64,000 nucleotides of DNA from Brevundimonas naejangsanensis (GCF_000635915.2 NZ_CP015614.1:1905501-1969500); one strand, 5' to 3'; shown: positions 16,613 to 25,489, counted from the stretch's first letter. Translations and numbers: made by a program. Notes: generated by a model not told the origin, from the sequence alone.

Positions 16613-16950
16613 CCAGGGAACGGAACCCGCTGGATGGGCTTCGTCAGGAGTTAAGGCGGGGAACGCTCGTCCTGGCGGTTCTTTCTGCACTTCGGCACGA
16701 ACGGTGCGGGGCCGACCTGATCGCGATTCTTGCTGGCGCGAACGTCCCCATCGAGCCTGGCGCGCTCTATCCCATGCTGCGACGCCTTGAAGACCAGGGA
16801 CTGCTAGTAAGCGAGTGGCGAGTGGAGGACGCTCGGCGTCGGCGTTTTTATCGCGCCTCAACGGAAGGAGGAAAAACGGCGGACGAGTTGACGACGGACC
16901 TGGCCCGCCTGACCGCGGGCCTTCAATCTCTCAAGGAGGATGGAGAATGA
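16609..16950 (+). CDS. PadR-family transcriptional regulator
   Basis: 113 residues from a TTG overlapping the hydrolase stop; no ATG occurs before the conserved helices. LRRGTLVLAVLSALRHERCG and GALYPMLRRLEDQGLLVSEW followed by RRRRFYRAST show the winged-helix PadR domain, and a short C-terminal dimer helix follows. PadR proteins usually repress their own operon and respond to small molecules. The tandem palindromes at 15585-15612 are candidate binding sites. Confidence 0.88.
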   Translation: MTRERNPLDGLRQELRRGTLVLAVLSALRHERCGADLIAILAGANVPIEPGALYPMLRRLEDQGLLVSEWRVEDARRRRFYRASTEGGKTADELTTDLARLTAGLQSLKEDGE

Positions 16951-17414
16951 CATCGATAGACGATTACGTGCGCCGGGTTCGATTTTGGCTTCCGGGACAC
17001 CGCGGCCGCATAGCAGCCGAGGATGTCAAAGCGACACTGGAAGGTCTTCTGGAAGAACGCGAACGACAACTGGGGCGCCCTCTCTACCCGACGGAAATCG
17101 CAGCGGAACTCCAGGCTTTTGGCTCGCCCGAAATCATCGCTTCTCGATATTCGTTGATGCGTCCGTTGGTAAGCGCAGGCTTGATGCCCGCCTACGTCAG
17201 GGTGCTGGGGATCGCCGTGGGGGGGGTGCTTGTGGTGCAGCTTGCGCTTGCGATAGGCATCAACTCAGGCGATGCAGGGACGATGCTTGCAACCGCCGGG
17301 GCGCGCATCATTGCCGGCCTTCTATGGAGCTTCACCTCGGTAACGCTCGTCTTCGCCGCCCTGACCCGGATCTACGTGCCCTCAGCCCATTCGGACGCGG
17401 GCATTGAATGCTGA
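16947..17414 (+). CDS. PadR-associated HAAS-type membrane protein
   Basis: 155 residues from an ATG overlapping the PadR stop (ATGA), with AAGGAGGATGG upstream. The N-terminal 70 residues (DYVRRVRFWLPGHRGRIAAE ... LYPTEIAAELQAFGSPEIIA) are the HAAS helical domain that accompanies PadR regulators. Two membrane helices follow (LGIAVGGVLVVQLALAIGI and IIAGLLWSFTSVTLVFAAL). It may be the membrane partner or sensor of the PadR protein. Confidence 0.75.
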   Translation: MTSIDDYVRRVRFWLPGHRGRIAAEDVKATLEGLLEERERQLGRPLYPTEIAAELQAFGSPEIIASRYSLMRPLVSAGLMPAYVRVLGIAVGGVLVVQLALAIGINSGDAGTMLATAGARIIAGLLWSFTSVTLVFAALTRIYVPSAHSDAGIEC

Positions 17415-17581
17415 TATCCTCTGCTCCAAGGTGCCGGGGCTCACGCTTGAGTACGAGATTTCCCCGCTCGCCGTCCGCCTGGTTTTTGTCCAGATTTGCG
17501 ACAGACTGAGCATCGCCCTCATTCACCAGCCAAAACCCGAATGGCGGAAAACGACCCAACATCTTTCCAGCCCACGGAGAC

Positions 17582-17650
17582 ATGACAATGATGCTTTGGA
17601 ACCGATGGCGTGCACGTATCCGCCGGAAGAAAAGTAGGAGACCCGCTTGA
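17582..17650 (+). CDS. Possible 22-residue arginine-rich leader peptide
   Basis: An ATG preceded by GGAGAC opens 22 codons ending at a TGA that overlaps the TTG start of the AraC gene. The product has nine Arg or Lys (WNRWRARIRRKKSRRPA). Stop-start overlap suggests translational coupling to the regulator. Expression is unproven. Confidence 0.35.
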   Translation: MTMMLWNRWRARIRRKKSRRPA

Positions 17651-18435
17651 CCGCCAACATCCGGCTCATGTCATGGGGAATGCCCCTCCTCTATGTGGGA
17701 CCGGCGTTTCCTCTGCCAAGCCACAGCAAGGCCGTGGGCCTGCTGTGCGTTTGCCTGGACGGACACATGGAGATTCAGACTGCCGCACGTGACAACACCC
17801 CCCGCCGACTGAGCTGCGTGTCCGCCTACATAGACCCTGGAGTTAGGCATGACATCCGCTTCCAAGCTGGAAGGATCGCCTGCCTATATACAGACGCGGC
17901 AAATGCCCACCTTGCCTCAATCGCATCAGGGATGAAGCCGTTGGACGACGGCGTGTATGTCGATCATGGTCGCCAGTCAGCCATCATTGAAGCACTCGCA
18001 GGCAAGGAACCCCTTGCTCACGGGCATCGCAAAGGAATCGCGGAAGCCTTCGGTTTTTCCGAACTGGTGACGCAGGGTTTCGATGAACGCGTAGCTGAGG
18101 TGATGGCCACGATTCTCTCCGATCCAGGTCAACCCCATCGCGCCACGACGCTGGCGCGACAGGTCGGACTATCCGAGTCGCGGCTTCGCCATGCATTCCG
18201 TCAGGCGCCCGGGATTTCGTTCAAGCGCTTTCGTCTTTGGGCTCGGATGGGTTCAGGATTGAGCTTGGTCGGGAGTGGCGCCAACCTAACAAATGCAGCG
18301 CACGAGTCAGGGTTTTCGAGCTCAGCCCATTTCAGCACAGCCTACCGCACCATGTTCGGAGTCAAACCGTCGGCGGTAGTCAGCGCCAACCCCCTTTTGA
18401 GGGGTTCGAGCAAGGCTTGCCCCCTGCCTGCATGA
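17647..18435 (+). CDS. AraC-family transcriptional regulator
   Basis: 262 residues from a TTG with GTAGGAG upstream; the first ATG is seven codons further. The N-terminal half is a cupin-like sensor (KAVGLLCVCLDGHMEIQTA). The C-terminal half carries the AraC DNA-binding domain (ATTLARQVGLSESRLRHAFR ... FKRFRLWARM ... NAAHESGFSSSAHFSTAYRT). It resembles regulators of the FarR/small AraC group. No obvious target operon, though the ArsR-led unit follows in the same direction. Confidence 0.85.
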   Translation: MTANIRLMSWGMPLLYVGPAFPLPSHSKAVGLLCVCLDGHMEIQTAARDNTPRRLSCVSAYIDPGVRHDIRFQAGRIACLYTDAANAHLASIASGMKPLDDGVYVDHGRQSAIIEALAGKEPLAHGHRKGIAEAFGFSELVTQGFDERVAEVMATILSDPGQPHRATTLARQVGLSESRLRHAFRQAPGISFKRFRLWARMGSGLSLVGSGANLTNAAHESGFSSSAHFSTAYRTMFGVKPSAVVSANPLLRGSSKACPLPA

Positions 18436-18567
18436 GACCATATCGCCGGGCCAGCCCCCTCGCCGCTCCGTAGGCGGACACCACCAAATTCGCCAAAGGG
18501 CGTGAAACGGCGATCCCTTGAGCCTGAGCCCATTGACATTTGCCTCGACGCCCAGACACTTAAGTGA

Positions 18568-18915
18568 ATGCTACAATATCAACCTGAACCGCTCGACCTC
18601 GCCTTTCAGGCCCTCTCCGATCCTGGTCGCCGCGCCATGGTCGAGCGCCTGAGCTTGGGCCCTGCCTCGGTCAGCGAGTTGGCCAAGCCCCTGCCGATGA
18701 CACTGTCGGCGGTGGTCCAGCACCTTCAGATTCTGGAGGCGGCCGGCCTGGTGAAGAGCGAGAAGGTGGGCCGTGTGCGGACCTGCGCCCTGCAGATCGA
18801 GACCATGACCCAGGTCGAGCACTGGATCGCCGAACGCAAACGCTTCTGGGAGCAGCAATACGATCAACTGGAGGCCTACCTGGCCCGGACCGCCCGTGAG
18901 GAGGCAGACCAATGA
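18568..18915 (+). CDS. ArsR-family transcriptional regulator
   Basis: 115 residues. LDLAFQALSDPGRRAMVERL and SVSELAKPLPMTLSAVVQHL followed by ILEAAGLVKSEKVGRVRTCA form the ArsR winged helix. There is no CxC metal motif in the recognition helix. This type is normally cotranscribed with SRPBCC (AHSA1) proteins, as here: its stop overlaps the next start (ATGA). It likely represses this operon in response to an organic ligand. Confidence 0.92.
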   Translation: MLQYQPEPLDLAFQALSDPGRRAMVERLSLGPASVSELAKPLPMTLSAVVQHLQILEAAGLVKSEKVGRVRTCALQIETMTQVEHWIAERKRFWEQQYDQLEAYLARTAREEADQ

Positions 18916-19385
18916 CCATCACCAACGCCACATTTGTTATCGAGCGGCTTGTGAACGCCTCGCCGGCCCGGGTCTTTGCGGCCTATGCGAGCGTCGAGGC
19001 CAAGAGCGCCTGGTTCAAGACGCCGTCGGAGTGCCAGACCTTGAACCGGGACTTCGATTTCCGCGTCGGCGGCAGGGAGCGGTTCCGCGCCCTGTGGCCC
19101 AGCGGCCTGACCACCGACTTCCAGGCCACCTATCATGACATCGTCGAGGATGAACGGATCATCCTCGTCTACGACCTGCTCCACAATGGCGAGAAGCTGT
19201 CGGTGTCCTTGCAGACGCTTGAGATGAAGGCCGAGGGCGACAAGACCCGGCTGATCCATACTGAACAGGGCGCCTATTTGACCGGCGGCGCCGAGGCCGT
19301 TCAGGGCCGCGAGCATGGCACGACCTGGCAAGTGGACAACCTGGTCGCCGTGCTCGAGGGCCGTGAAGCGAGGGATCTGACATGA
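18912..19385 (+). CDS. SRPBCC (AHSA1-type) domain protein
   Basis: 157 residues. FVIERLVNASPARVFAAYAS followed by VEAKSAWF is the standard opening of AHSA1-like START-fold proteins, and ERIILVYDLLHNGEKLSVSL and EQGAYLTGG continue the hydrophobic cavity sheet. It probably binds a small hydrophobic ligand. It overlaps the ArsR gene upstream and the GST gene downstream by four bases each, so the three are made together. Confidence 0.9.
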   Translation: MTITNATFVIERLVNASPARVFAAYASVEAKSAWFKTPSECQTLNRDFDFRVGGRERFRALWPSGLTTDFQATYHDIVEDERIILVYDLLHNGEKLSVSLQTLEMKAEGDKTRLIHTEQGAYLTGGAEAVQGREHGTTWQVDNLVAVLEGREARDLT

Positions 19386-20035
19386 CCGTCGAACTCTTCG
19401 CCCATCCGTTCTCGTCATACTGCCAGAAGGCGCTCATCGCCTTCTATGAGAACGACATCCCATTCACCTACCGGATGATGGAAGACCCCGGCGTCGGCGA
19501 GGCGTTCACATCCCTGTGGCCGATCAAGCGATTTCCGATCCTGCGCGACAAGGGGCACGTGGTGATGGAGGCGTCCATCCTGATCGAATACCTTCACCTC
19601 CACCATCCGGGACCTGTAAAGCTAATTCCGGAGGACCCAGATCTCGCTCTCGAAGCGCGGATGCTCGACCGCTTCTTCGACAACTATGTGATGACGCCCC
19701 AAGGTATGTTCGTGCGCAACGCCCTGCGACCGGCCGAGAGCCGCGATCCCTATGGCGTGGATGAAGCGCGCAAGATGCTGGACACCAGTTATGCATGGCT
19801 GGACCAGCACATGCAGGGTCGCACCTGGGCCGTGGGCGAAACCTTCACCCTCGCCGACTGCGCAGCCGCCCCCTCGCTATTCTACGCCGACTGGACCCAT
19901 AGAATTCCTGAGCAATACGGGAACCTCGTGGCCTACCGCGCGCGACTGTTGCAGCGAGCGTCCTTCGCTCGGGCGGTAGAGGAGGCCCGGCGCTTCCGCC
20001 ACTACTTCCCGTTGGGCGCCCCGGATCGAGACTAG
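19382..20035 (+). CDS. Glutathione S-transferase
   Basis: 217 residues, starting on ATGA overlap with the SRPBCC gene. The thioredoxin-like domain (VELFAHPFSSYCQKALIAFY) has Ser and Cys at the glutathione site, then IKRFPILRDKGHVVMEASIL carries the cis-Pro and ESS-type motif. The helical domain includes GRTWAVGETFTLADCAAAPS. Being under an ArsR-type regulator, it may detoxify the ligand sensed by that protein. Confidence 0.9.
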   Translation: MTVELFAHPFSSYCQKALIAFYENDIPFTYRMMEDPGVGEAFTSLWPIKRFPILRDKGHVVMEASILIEYLHLHHPGPVKLIPEDPDLALEARMLDRFFDNYVMTPQGMFVRNALRPAESRDPYGVDEARKMLDTSYAWLDQHMQGRTWAVGETFTLADCAAAPSLFYADWTHRIPEQYGNLVAYRARLLQRASFARAVEEARRFRHYFPLGAPDRD

Positions 20036-20313
20036 GCTCCGGACCCATTGGCAGGATGCGCTCGACCCGTTTCAGGCTCCGCAAGGCCGAACATGCCGCA
20101 CCCTGCACTGTGAAGATCGACGCGACCAAGCTGAAGACATACGGCACGGCTTAGAACTTGCGAGTAAAAAGGGCGGGCCCAAGTCCTGAATGCCTGGCCT
20201 TATTGAGATCGCCATGATCGCTAGATGAAAGTAGTCCATGCCCAGGCGCGGCAAGGTGAGAAAAAGGCTGGCCGGCAGGACGCTGGCTCAATCCTGAACG
20301 TGTCGGAACGCCC

Positions 20314-21228
20314 ATGCGTCTGTTTATCCTGCTGTCGGCGACCGCCGCCCTCATCGTAGCCGCCTTACCAGCGCTTGCGCAGAATTGCGTAGGGCGACCG
20401 TCTGCCCAAGAAGGGCCCGCCCCCATCGTAATCGGGACCAGTTGGTCGCTGTCATCGACGGTCTTGGGCGAAAGCCGACAAATCAACGTCTGGGCACCGA
20501 CCGCCCAAGCGGATGACGACCGGCGCTACACGGTCCTCTATGTCTTGGACGGAGGGCTCGACCAAGACTTCCAGCACGTGGCGGGGCTGGCGCAGTTGGG
20601 TGATCTCAGTTGGACATTCGAGCCCTTGATCGTGGTCGGCGTCCAGACGCGCAACCGACGCGCGGAGCTTACCCCGCCCGCCAAGGACGCGCGCTATGTC
20701 GCAGCGTTTCCCGAGGCCGGAGGCGCGACAAAATTCCTCCGGTTCCTCGAACAGGAGGTCATTCCCTTCGTGGAGGCGCGCTACCCGGCCTCCGACCGGC
20801 GAGCGATCGCCGGGGAATCGCTAGCCGGATTGTTCGTGCTCGACACCCTACTGCACGCGCCCCACATCTTCGACGACCATTTCGCGATCAGCCCCAGCCT
20901 TTGGTGGGACGATGGACGGCTGGCGCGCGACGCCGCCGCCATGGCCGGTCTGAACCTATCGGGGGAGCGCCTCTGGCTCGCCATGGCGGACGAGGGCGGC
21001 ACGATGCAGTCCGCCGTTGACGCCTTCCGGGAGGCCGTCTCGTCCAGCCCAGGTACGGGGCCCACTCTCCGCTACGATGATCGCAGCGCCGAGGAGACGC
21101 ACGCGACCGTCTACCATCCCTCCCTGCTGGACGGCCTCAGGGCGTTCTACGGAACGCCGCACGATAAACCAGAGACCCCGCCCTGGTACATGACGCCCGG
21201 CGGTCGCCCCGACACAGCGGTACGCTGA
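20314..21228 (+). CDS. Exported esterase of the alpha/beta-hydrolase (esterase D-like) family
   Basis: 304 residues. A signal peptide MRLFILLSATAALIVAALPA ends near ALAQ. YTVLYVLDGGLDQDFQHVAG and RRAIAGESLAGLFVLDTLLH match the IroE/esterase D group; Ser of GESLAG is the nucleophile, and His near EETHATVYHP the base. Such enzymes hydrolyse siderophore or acyl esters in the periplasm. The 278 bp upstream (20036-20313) holds no gene I can support. Confidence 0.85.
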   Translation: MRLFILLSATAALIVAALPALAQNCVGRPSAQEGPAPIVIGTSWSLSSTVLGESRQINVWAPTAQADDDRRYTVLYVLDGGLDQDFQHVAGLAQLGDLSWTFEPLIVVGVQTRNRRAELTPPAKDARYVAAFPEAGGATKFLRFLEQEVIPFVEARYPASDRRAIAGESLAGLFVLDTLLHAPHIFDDHFAISPSLWWDDGRLARDAAAMAGLNLSGERLWLAMADEGGTMQSAVDAFREAVSSSPGTGPTLRYDDRSAEETHATVYHPSLLDGLRAFYGTPHDKPETPPWYMTPGGRPDTAVR

Positions 21229-21325
21229 GGGCTCCGCCGACGGCGCGCTTCGGAGCGGCGCCTTGGCTCCCTCGAAGTCGGCCAATCCACCGCAACGATT
21301 TCAGCGTCAGCAACGGAGACTGAAA

Positions 21326-22297
21326 ATGGCTTTAAAACAGACGATCTGCACGCTTCTAACAGTTGCTCTGGTGGGCTGCGAGATGCAACCCGGCGGCGCC
21401 CCATCCGACGAGAGAGCGCTCGACACGCCGGCGAGCCTGGGCAGCGTCCGATCGGCGGACGGGGCCGAGATAGCCTTCGATATCGTGGGTGCGGGAGAGA
21501 CGGCGCTGGTATTCATCCACGGCTGGTCATGCGATTCCAGCTACTGGCAAGCGCAGCTTCCCGCCGTCGTCGGCGACTACACTACGGTGACCGTGGATCT
21601 GGCCGGCCACGGTCGGTCGAGTGCGGACCGGCGGGCGTGGTCAATGGCGGCCTATGGCCAGGATGTCGCCGCCGTGGTCAGTTCGCTGCCGAACCGGCGC
21701 ATAATCCTGATCGGCCATTCTATGGGCGGCTACGTCGCCCTTGAGGCCGCCCGCCTGCTACGCGGGCGTGTGATCGGCGTCATCGGGGTGGACAGCCTGC
21801 AGGACCTGGATGGGCAGGCGACCGACGAGGCGGGCGCGCAGATGCTGCTGGCCGAACTTCGACGACATCCGCAGGCGACCACCCGCCGCTTCGTCCTCGA
21901 GACCTTCTTCAGCGAACAGTCCGACCCGCTCGTGGCCCGACGGATCGCCGACGACATGGCGGCCGCGCCGCCATTTGTGTCCGTGCCATCCATGGAGGCG
22001 CTGATGGACTACGATCCGAAGCCGGCGGCCTCGGCTCTACAACTCCCGGTCGTCGCGATCATCGGCGAGATGATGTCCGTCGATGAATCCACCGCGCGCA
22101 AGCTCGTCCCGGAATTTCGCGCCCGGAAGGTTCCCGGCGCGGGACATTTCCTCCAGGTTGAGGAGCCCGCAGCCTTCAACGCCGAACTCCGACTGGCGGT
22201 CGCCAGAATCGAGGCCAGCCGGAAAGGAGCCGGACGGGACGCCGAGCCCCGTCATGCCCCCATCGTCCTAGGGGGTGCTGCGTCGGCCGCGCCGTAA
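21326..22297 (+). CDS. Alpha/beta hydrolase lipoprotein
   Basis: 323 residues from the ATG at 21326. The N-terminus MALKQTICTLLTVALVGC is a lipoprotein signal with Cys18 as the lipidation site. The fold is clear: LVFIHGWSCDSSYWQAQLPA (oxyanion loop), ILIGHSMGGYVALEAARLL (nucleophile Ser), a late Asp region, and GAGHFLQVEEPAAFN (His). Possible functions include esterase or haloperoxidase-like activity. Its end overlaps the convergent PD40 gene by 30 bp. Confidence 0.85.
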   Translation: MALKQTICTLLTVALVGCEMQPGGAPSDERALDTPASLGSVRSADGAEIAFDIVGAGETALVFIHGWSCDSSYWQAQLPAVVGDYTTVTVDLAGHGRSSADRRAWSMAAYGQDVAAVVSSLPNRRIILIGHSMGGYVALEAARLLRGRVIGVIGVDSLQDLDGQATDEAGAQMLLAELRRHPQATTRRFVLETFFSEQSDPLVARRIADDMAAAPPFVSVPSMEALMDYDPKPAASALQLPVVAIIGEMMSVDESTARKLVPEFRARKVPGAGHFLQVEEPAAFNAELRLAVARIEASRKGAGRDAEPRHAPIVLGGAASAAP

Positions 22298-23251
22298 CGG
22301 TTCTACAACCTGCGTTCCAGATCCGACTTCAGTTGAGTCATTCGACTCGCTCCCCCTTCCGGAGGTCGCGGTGCACGGCGGCCAACTCTGATCCGTGTCC
22401 GGACGCAAGTCGAACAGATAGACTTCACCTGACCGTTGCGAGTCGGCCTCCGCGAACAGGAGCCGGTCCCCATCTGGCGACTGAATCGGCCCAACTTGGA
22501 ACACGTCGTCCCGGCCGGGGCCTCGGCCGACCTCGGTCCATCCACCGTCACGCCTGATGAACTGGTAAAGGTGCGACTTGGCGCCCCGGTCCGAAACAAG
22601 AACCATTGAACGTCCGTCGAAGGTGACGTCCGCCTCGTAGTCATTGGCGGCCGTGCTGACCGGGGGCCCGACATTGCGGACGGTCCAGTGGCCCGGGCGG
22701 TCTTCGTTGGCAACATAGATGTCGCTCTGTCCGAAACCGCCCGGTCGGTCCGAGCCGAAATAGAGCGTCCCGTCTGCGGTCACCCTGGGCAGGAGTTCCG
22801 CCTGTTCGGAGTTCACAGGCTCAGGCAGCCTCACGGCTGGTCCCCACCCCCCCTCCGGCCCACGCTCGACATACCAGATGTCAAAATCCTCGCGGGCGGG
22901 CGCATGGCGCGACGAGATGAAATAGAGGCGTCGACCGTCTGGCGTCACAAAGGGGTCTGCCTCAATGATCGGAAGCGGAAGCCCGAACGGAGCTGGCACG
23001 GGCGCCGACCAGTCGCCGTCTTCGCAGGTCGTCTTCAGAATCCTGTAGTTCCGGAAATTCCGATCTGCAGCAACGAAATACATCTCCCGTCCATCGGGGG
23101 TGAAGGTCGGAGAGGACTCGTAATTTTCGGTCGAGACGGCCGCCGGCGTCCAACGGACGGGCGACGCCCCCGCTCTCGGCGTCGGGGCCTGCGCGCAACC
23201 GGGCACGACCGTCAGGGCGGCCAGTGAAAAGATAGCCATCAGCCGCGCCAT
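22268..23251 (-). CDS. PD40/TolB-like beta-propeller lipoprotein
   Basis: 327 residues from the ATG at 23249-23251, with GGAGGCG upstream. The signal ends with TVVPGC, a usable lipobox. At least four PD40 blades are visible (SSPTFTPDGREMYFVA, ADPFVTPDGRRLYFIS, LPRVTADGTLYFGSDRPGG, DVTFDGRSMVLVSDRG, IQSPDGDRLLFAEAD). The last 35 residues are polar and atypical, so the 3' end may be altered. It overlaps the arginase-family gene upstream by 13 bp and is its operon partner. A decayed paralogue lies near 14.7 kb. Confidence 0.82.
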   Translation of the reverse strand: MARLMAIFSLAALTVVPGCAQAPTPRAGASPVRWTPAAVSTENYESSPTFTPDGREMYFVAADRNFRNYRILKTTCEDGDWSAPVPAPFGLPLPIIEADPFVTPDGRRLYFISSRHAPAREDFDIWYVERGPEGGWGPAVRLPEPVNSEQAELLPRVTADGTLYFGSDRPGGFGQSDIYVANEDRPGHWTVRNVGPPVSTAANDYEADVTFDGRSMVLVSDRGAKSHLYQFIRRDGGWTEVGRGPGRDDVFQVGPIQSPDGDRLLFAEADSQRSGEVYLFDLRPDTDQSWPPCTATSGRGSESNDSTEVGSGTQVVEPLRRGRRSTP

Positions 23252-24228
23252 GCAAACGCCTCCGCCAGACAATCGACAATTCGCGGCGCATGCCGCCGAT
23301 CTGGATCCAGGTCGGGGTCATAGATCGTCACGTCCAGGCCGATGACCCGGCCGGACGCCAGCAGCCTCCCTAGTAACTCCGCCAGTTCAGCGTAACTGAA
23401 CCCCGGTGAACCCGGCGAATCCACCGCAGCCATGATCTCAGCGTCCAGCACGTCGAGATCGACGTGGAGCCACAACCCCGGTTCGCGTCCCTCGACCGGC
23501 GCGAGGACGGATCGGACCACGGACGCGAGCCCTGAGCGCTTGACGGCTCGTACGGGGAACCGCCGGATGCGTGTCGCCTCGATATCGCGGTAGTCATAGT
23601 CCGGATCGAGTTCGTCGCGCTCGCCGATCTGGCTGACGAGCGCGTCGTCGACTAGCGGCGCGCCGCCCCAGTCCGCGAGCAGCGGCTCGCCCCGGCCGGT
23701 GGCCAGGGCCAGGTCCATGCCTGCGGCCGAGCCGAGACGGGCGGCGCTGTCGTAGTTGCCCGGGTGATAGAAGTCGCTATGGCCGTCAACATGTACCAAG
23801 CCGATCGGCTCCGCCCCCCGCGCGCCCGACAGGCAGCCAAGGAGTAGACTGCAGTCCCCACCGATCACGACCGGAAAGCGCCCCGCCGAAAGGGCGCCCG
23901 CTACTATCTCGGCGAGCCGCTCATTGAACCGGCGGATCTCAGGACCATTGCGGATTCGCGACCCCGGGCTTGCCTCCGTTCTATAGGCTGGTCGCTCCAG
24001 CCGAACGACGCTCTCAATGCTGAGAGCGGCCGCGAAACCCGCGGCCTCCAGCGCCTCAGGCGCCCGCCAGGCGCCCGGAACGTGCCCAGGACGCAGCGGT
24101 CGCAGACCCAAATTGGTCGGAGCCATGATCGCCAACCTTCGAGGCTGCTCCGGCGGCGGCGCCTCCGACATCGCCGCCGCGATAAAGCCACCGCCCGTCA
24201 GCATTCCAAACGTCCGACGTGTAAGCAT
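23239..24228 (-). CDS. Arginase-family hydrolase with Tat-like signal
   Basis: 329 residues from the ATG at 24226-24228, preceded by GGAGGGG. The N-terminus MLTRRTFGMLTGGGFIAAA is Tat-like. Binuclear-metal motifs are VVIGGDCSLLLG (about 121-131), LVHVDGHSDFYH (about 145-155) and LHVDLDVLD. The usual first motif is GGDH, and here the His ligand is Cys. The fold is ureohydrolase-like, but whether arginine, agmatine, formiminoglutamate or another guanidine is the substrate is unknown. It is followed by a PD40 lipoprotein and preceded by a GNAT gene 19 bp away. Confidence 0.82.
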   Translation of the reverse strand: MLTRRTFGMLTGGGFIAAAMSEAPPPEQPRRLAIMAPTNLGLRPLRPGHVPGAWRAPEALEAAGFAAALSIESVVRLERPAYRTEASPGSRIRNGPEIRRFNERLAEIVAGALSAGRFPVVIGGDCSLLLGCLSGARGAEPIGLVHVDGHSDFYHPGNYDSAARLGSAAGMDLALATGRGEPLLADWGGAPLVDDALVSQIGERDELDPDYDYRDIEATRIRRFPVRAVKRSGLASVVRSVLAPVEGREPGLWLHVDLDVLDAEIMAAVDSPGSPGFSYAELAELLGRLLASGRVIGLDVTIYDPDLDPDRRHAPRIVDCLAEAFAWRG

Positions 24229-24247
24229 CGCCCCCTCCGTCGCAGCT

Positions 24248-24811
24248 TCATCGGCCCGCGCCTGCATTCGGCAAAGCCTGTTCGCTCCAAACCGCGCCCA
24301 TCGGCCGCTCGAAAAGGACCAGCGGACGGTTCTTGTAGGAAGCGCGCGCATAGGGCCTGTAGCCAACGCCCTCCGCCAACGCCTGGGACGGGGTGTTCTT
24401 CGGACTAATAATGCAGACAGTGCGGGCGACCTTCAGGCTCCCGTCACACCATTCCAGCGCGGCCTGCACGGCTTCCAGTCCAATGCCCTTTTTCCATTGC
24501 GCGGGCGCCACGCCCCAGCCGAGCTCATAAAGCCCGAGCGGGGGCTCTATGGCTCGCCGGAAATTCAGGACGCCGACAACGCCCACGAATGCGCCAGTGT
24601 CCCGCGTGCGGATTGTCCAGTTTCCATAGCCCAGCGCCTGCCAGTGACCGATGTCCCGCAGCAGTCTGAGCCAAACGTCCTCGGGACCGAGCGGCGCCGG
24701 CAAAATGAACCGGGTGAAGTCCCTGTCCGACATCAACGCACACAAGTCGTCGAAGTCCCCCACATCAACGGGGGCGATGGCGAGGCGCGGGGTTTCGAGC
24801 GTGGTCCTCAT
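24248..24811 (-). CDS. GNAT-family N-acetyltransferase (RimJ-like)
   Basis: 187 residues from the ATG at 24809-24811 with GGAG upstream. TLETPRLAIAPVDVGDFDDL is the RimJ/RimL-type opening, GNWTIRTRDTGAFVGVVGVL the central strands, and ELGWGVAPAQWKKGIGLEAV the acetyl-CoA pyrophosphate loop. It is the first gene of a three-gene minus-strand unit with the arginase-family and PD40 proteins. Acceptor unknown. Confidence 0.88.
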   Translation of the reverse strand: MRTTLETPRLAIAPVDVGDFDDLCALMSDRDFTRFILPAPLGPEDVWLRLLRDIGHWQALGYGNWTIRTRDTGAFVGVVGVLNFRRAIEPPLGLYELGWGVAPAQWKKGIGLEAVQAALEWCDGSLKVARTVCIISPKNTPSQALAEGVGYRPYARASYKNRPLVLFERPMGAVWSEQALPNAGAGR

Positions 24812-25105
24812 CAAATCTCCAAAGCTTGATCGACGGATTTTACGCGCCTGCCCTGATGCGGACTTTCAGCCATCGCTTGCCGCCGACGATTCAGAATCGT
24901 GGATCGGACAAGTCTGGAGACACCGCCCTAGGGCGCGCCGTGGTGAATGTTGAGAGCCGTGACCATTGCTGAGGAAAGTCGTCTCTGTTAAAATTGGCAG
25001 CATGTGGATCCGCTTTTCGAGCAAGATTCCAAGTCGCGCCGCGACCTATAGAGGCGGTTCCCGCGCGGATGTAACTTGTCCAGAAGCAACACTCAGGAGC
25101 TACTT

Positions 25106-25489
25106 TTGGATCACGTCGGGATTAGCGTCACAGACATTGAAGCCGCACTGGCATTCTACGACGCGGCTCTAGCTCCGCTCGGCATCACGCGCCTCATGTC
25201 CTACGGGCCAACTGGAGGTCAGATCGACCACGTCGGGTATGGATCCAGGTTCAAGCCTTACTTCTGGGTTGGTCTTGGTTCACAGGCCAGCGGGCATGTC
25301 CACCTTGCCTTCGCCGCGCCGGACCGAGCTTCGGTCGATGCATTCTACGCTGCGGCGATCAAAGCTGGAGGTCAGGACAATGGACCGCCCGGCCTGAGGC
25401 CTCATTATCACCCAGGCTACTACGGAGCTTTTGTTCTTGCGCCGGGAGGTTTGAACATCGAGGCGGTGCATCACACGTTCAGCACGTAA
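25106..25489 (+). CDS. VOC-family (glyoxalase-like) protein
   Basis: 127 residues from a TTG at 25106, chosen because CAGGAG lies six bases upstream and the product then starts with the family-typical (M)DHVGISVTDIEAALAFYDA. An upstream TTG at 25076 is an alternative. HVHLAFAAPDRASVDAFY and the C-terminal FVLAPGGLNIEAVHH supply His and Glu metal ligands of the beta-alpha-beta-beta-beta fold. Likely a lactoylglutathione lyase relative; substrate unknown. It is the last intact gene before the distal att-like repeat. Confidence 0.85.
   Translation: MDHVGISVTDIEAALAFYDAALAPLGITRLMSYGPTGGQIDHVGYGSRFKPYFWVGLGSQASGHVHLAFAAPDRASVDAFYAAAIKAGGQDNGPPGLRPHYHPGYYGAFVLAPGGLNIEAVHHTFST

Noticed and set aside
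16815..16946. Upstream extension of the HAAS-type membrane protein gene
   Set aside because: The extension is out-of-frame reading of the PadR gene. A strong ribosome site and ATGA overlap place the start at 16947.
20036..20313. Possible gene end encoding KIDATKLKTYGTA before the esterase
   Set aside because: The in-frame stretch is too short and has no start or partner sequence. It may be decayed DNA, but nothing can be supported.
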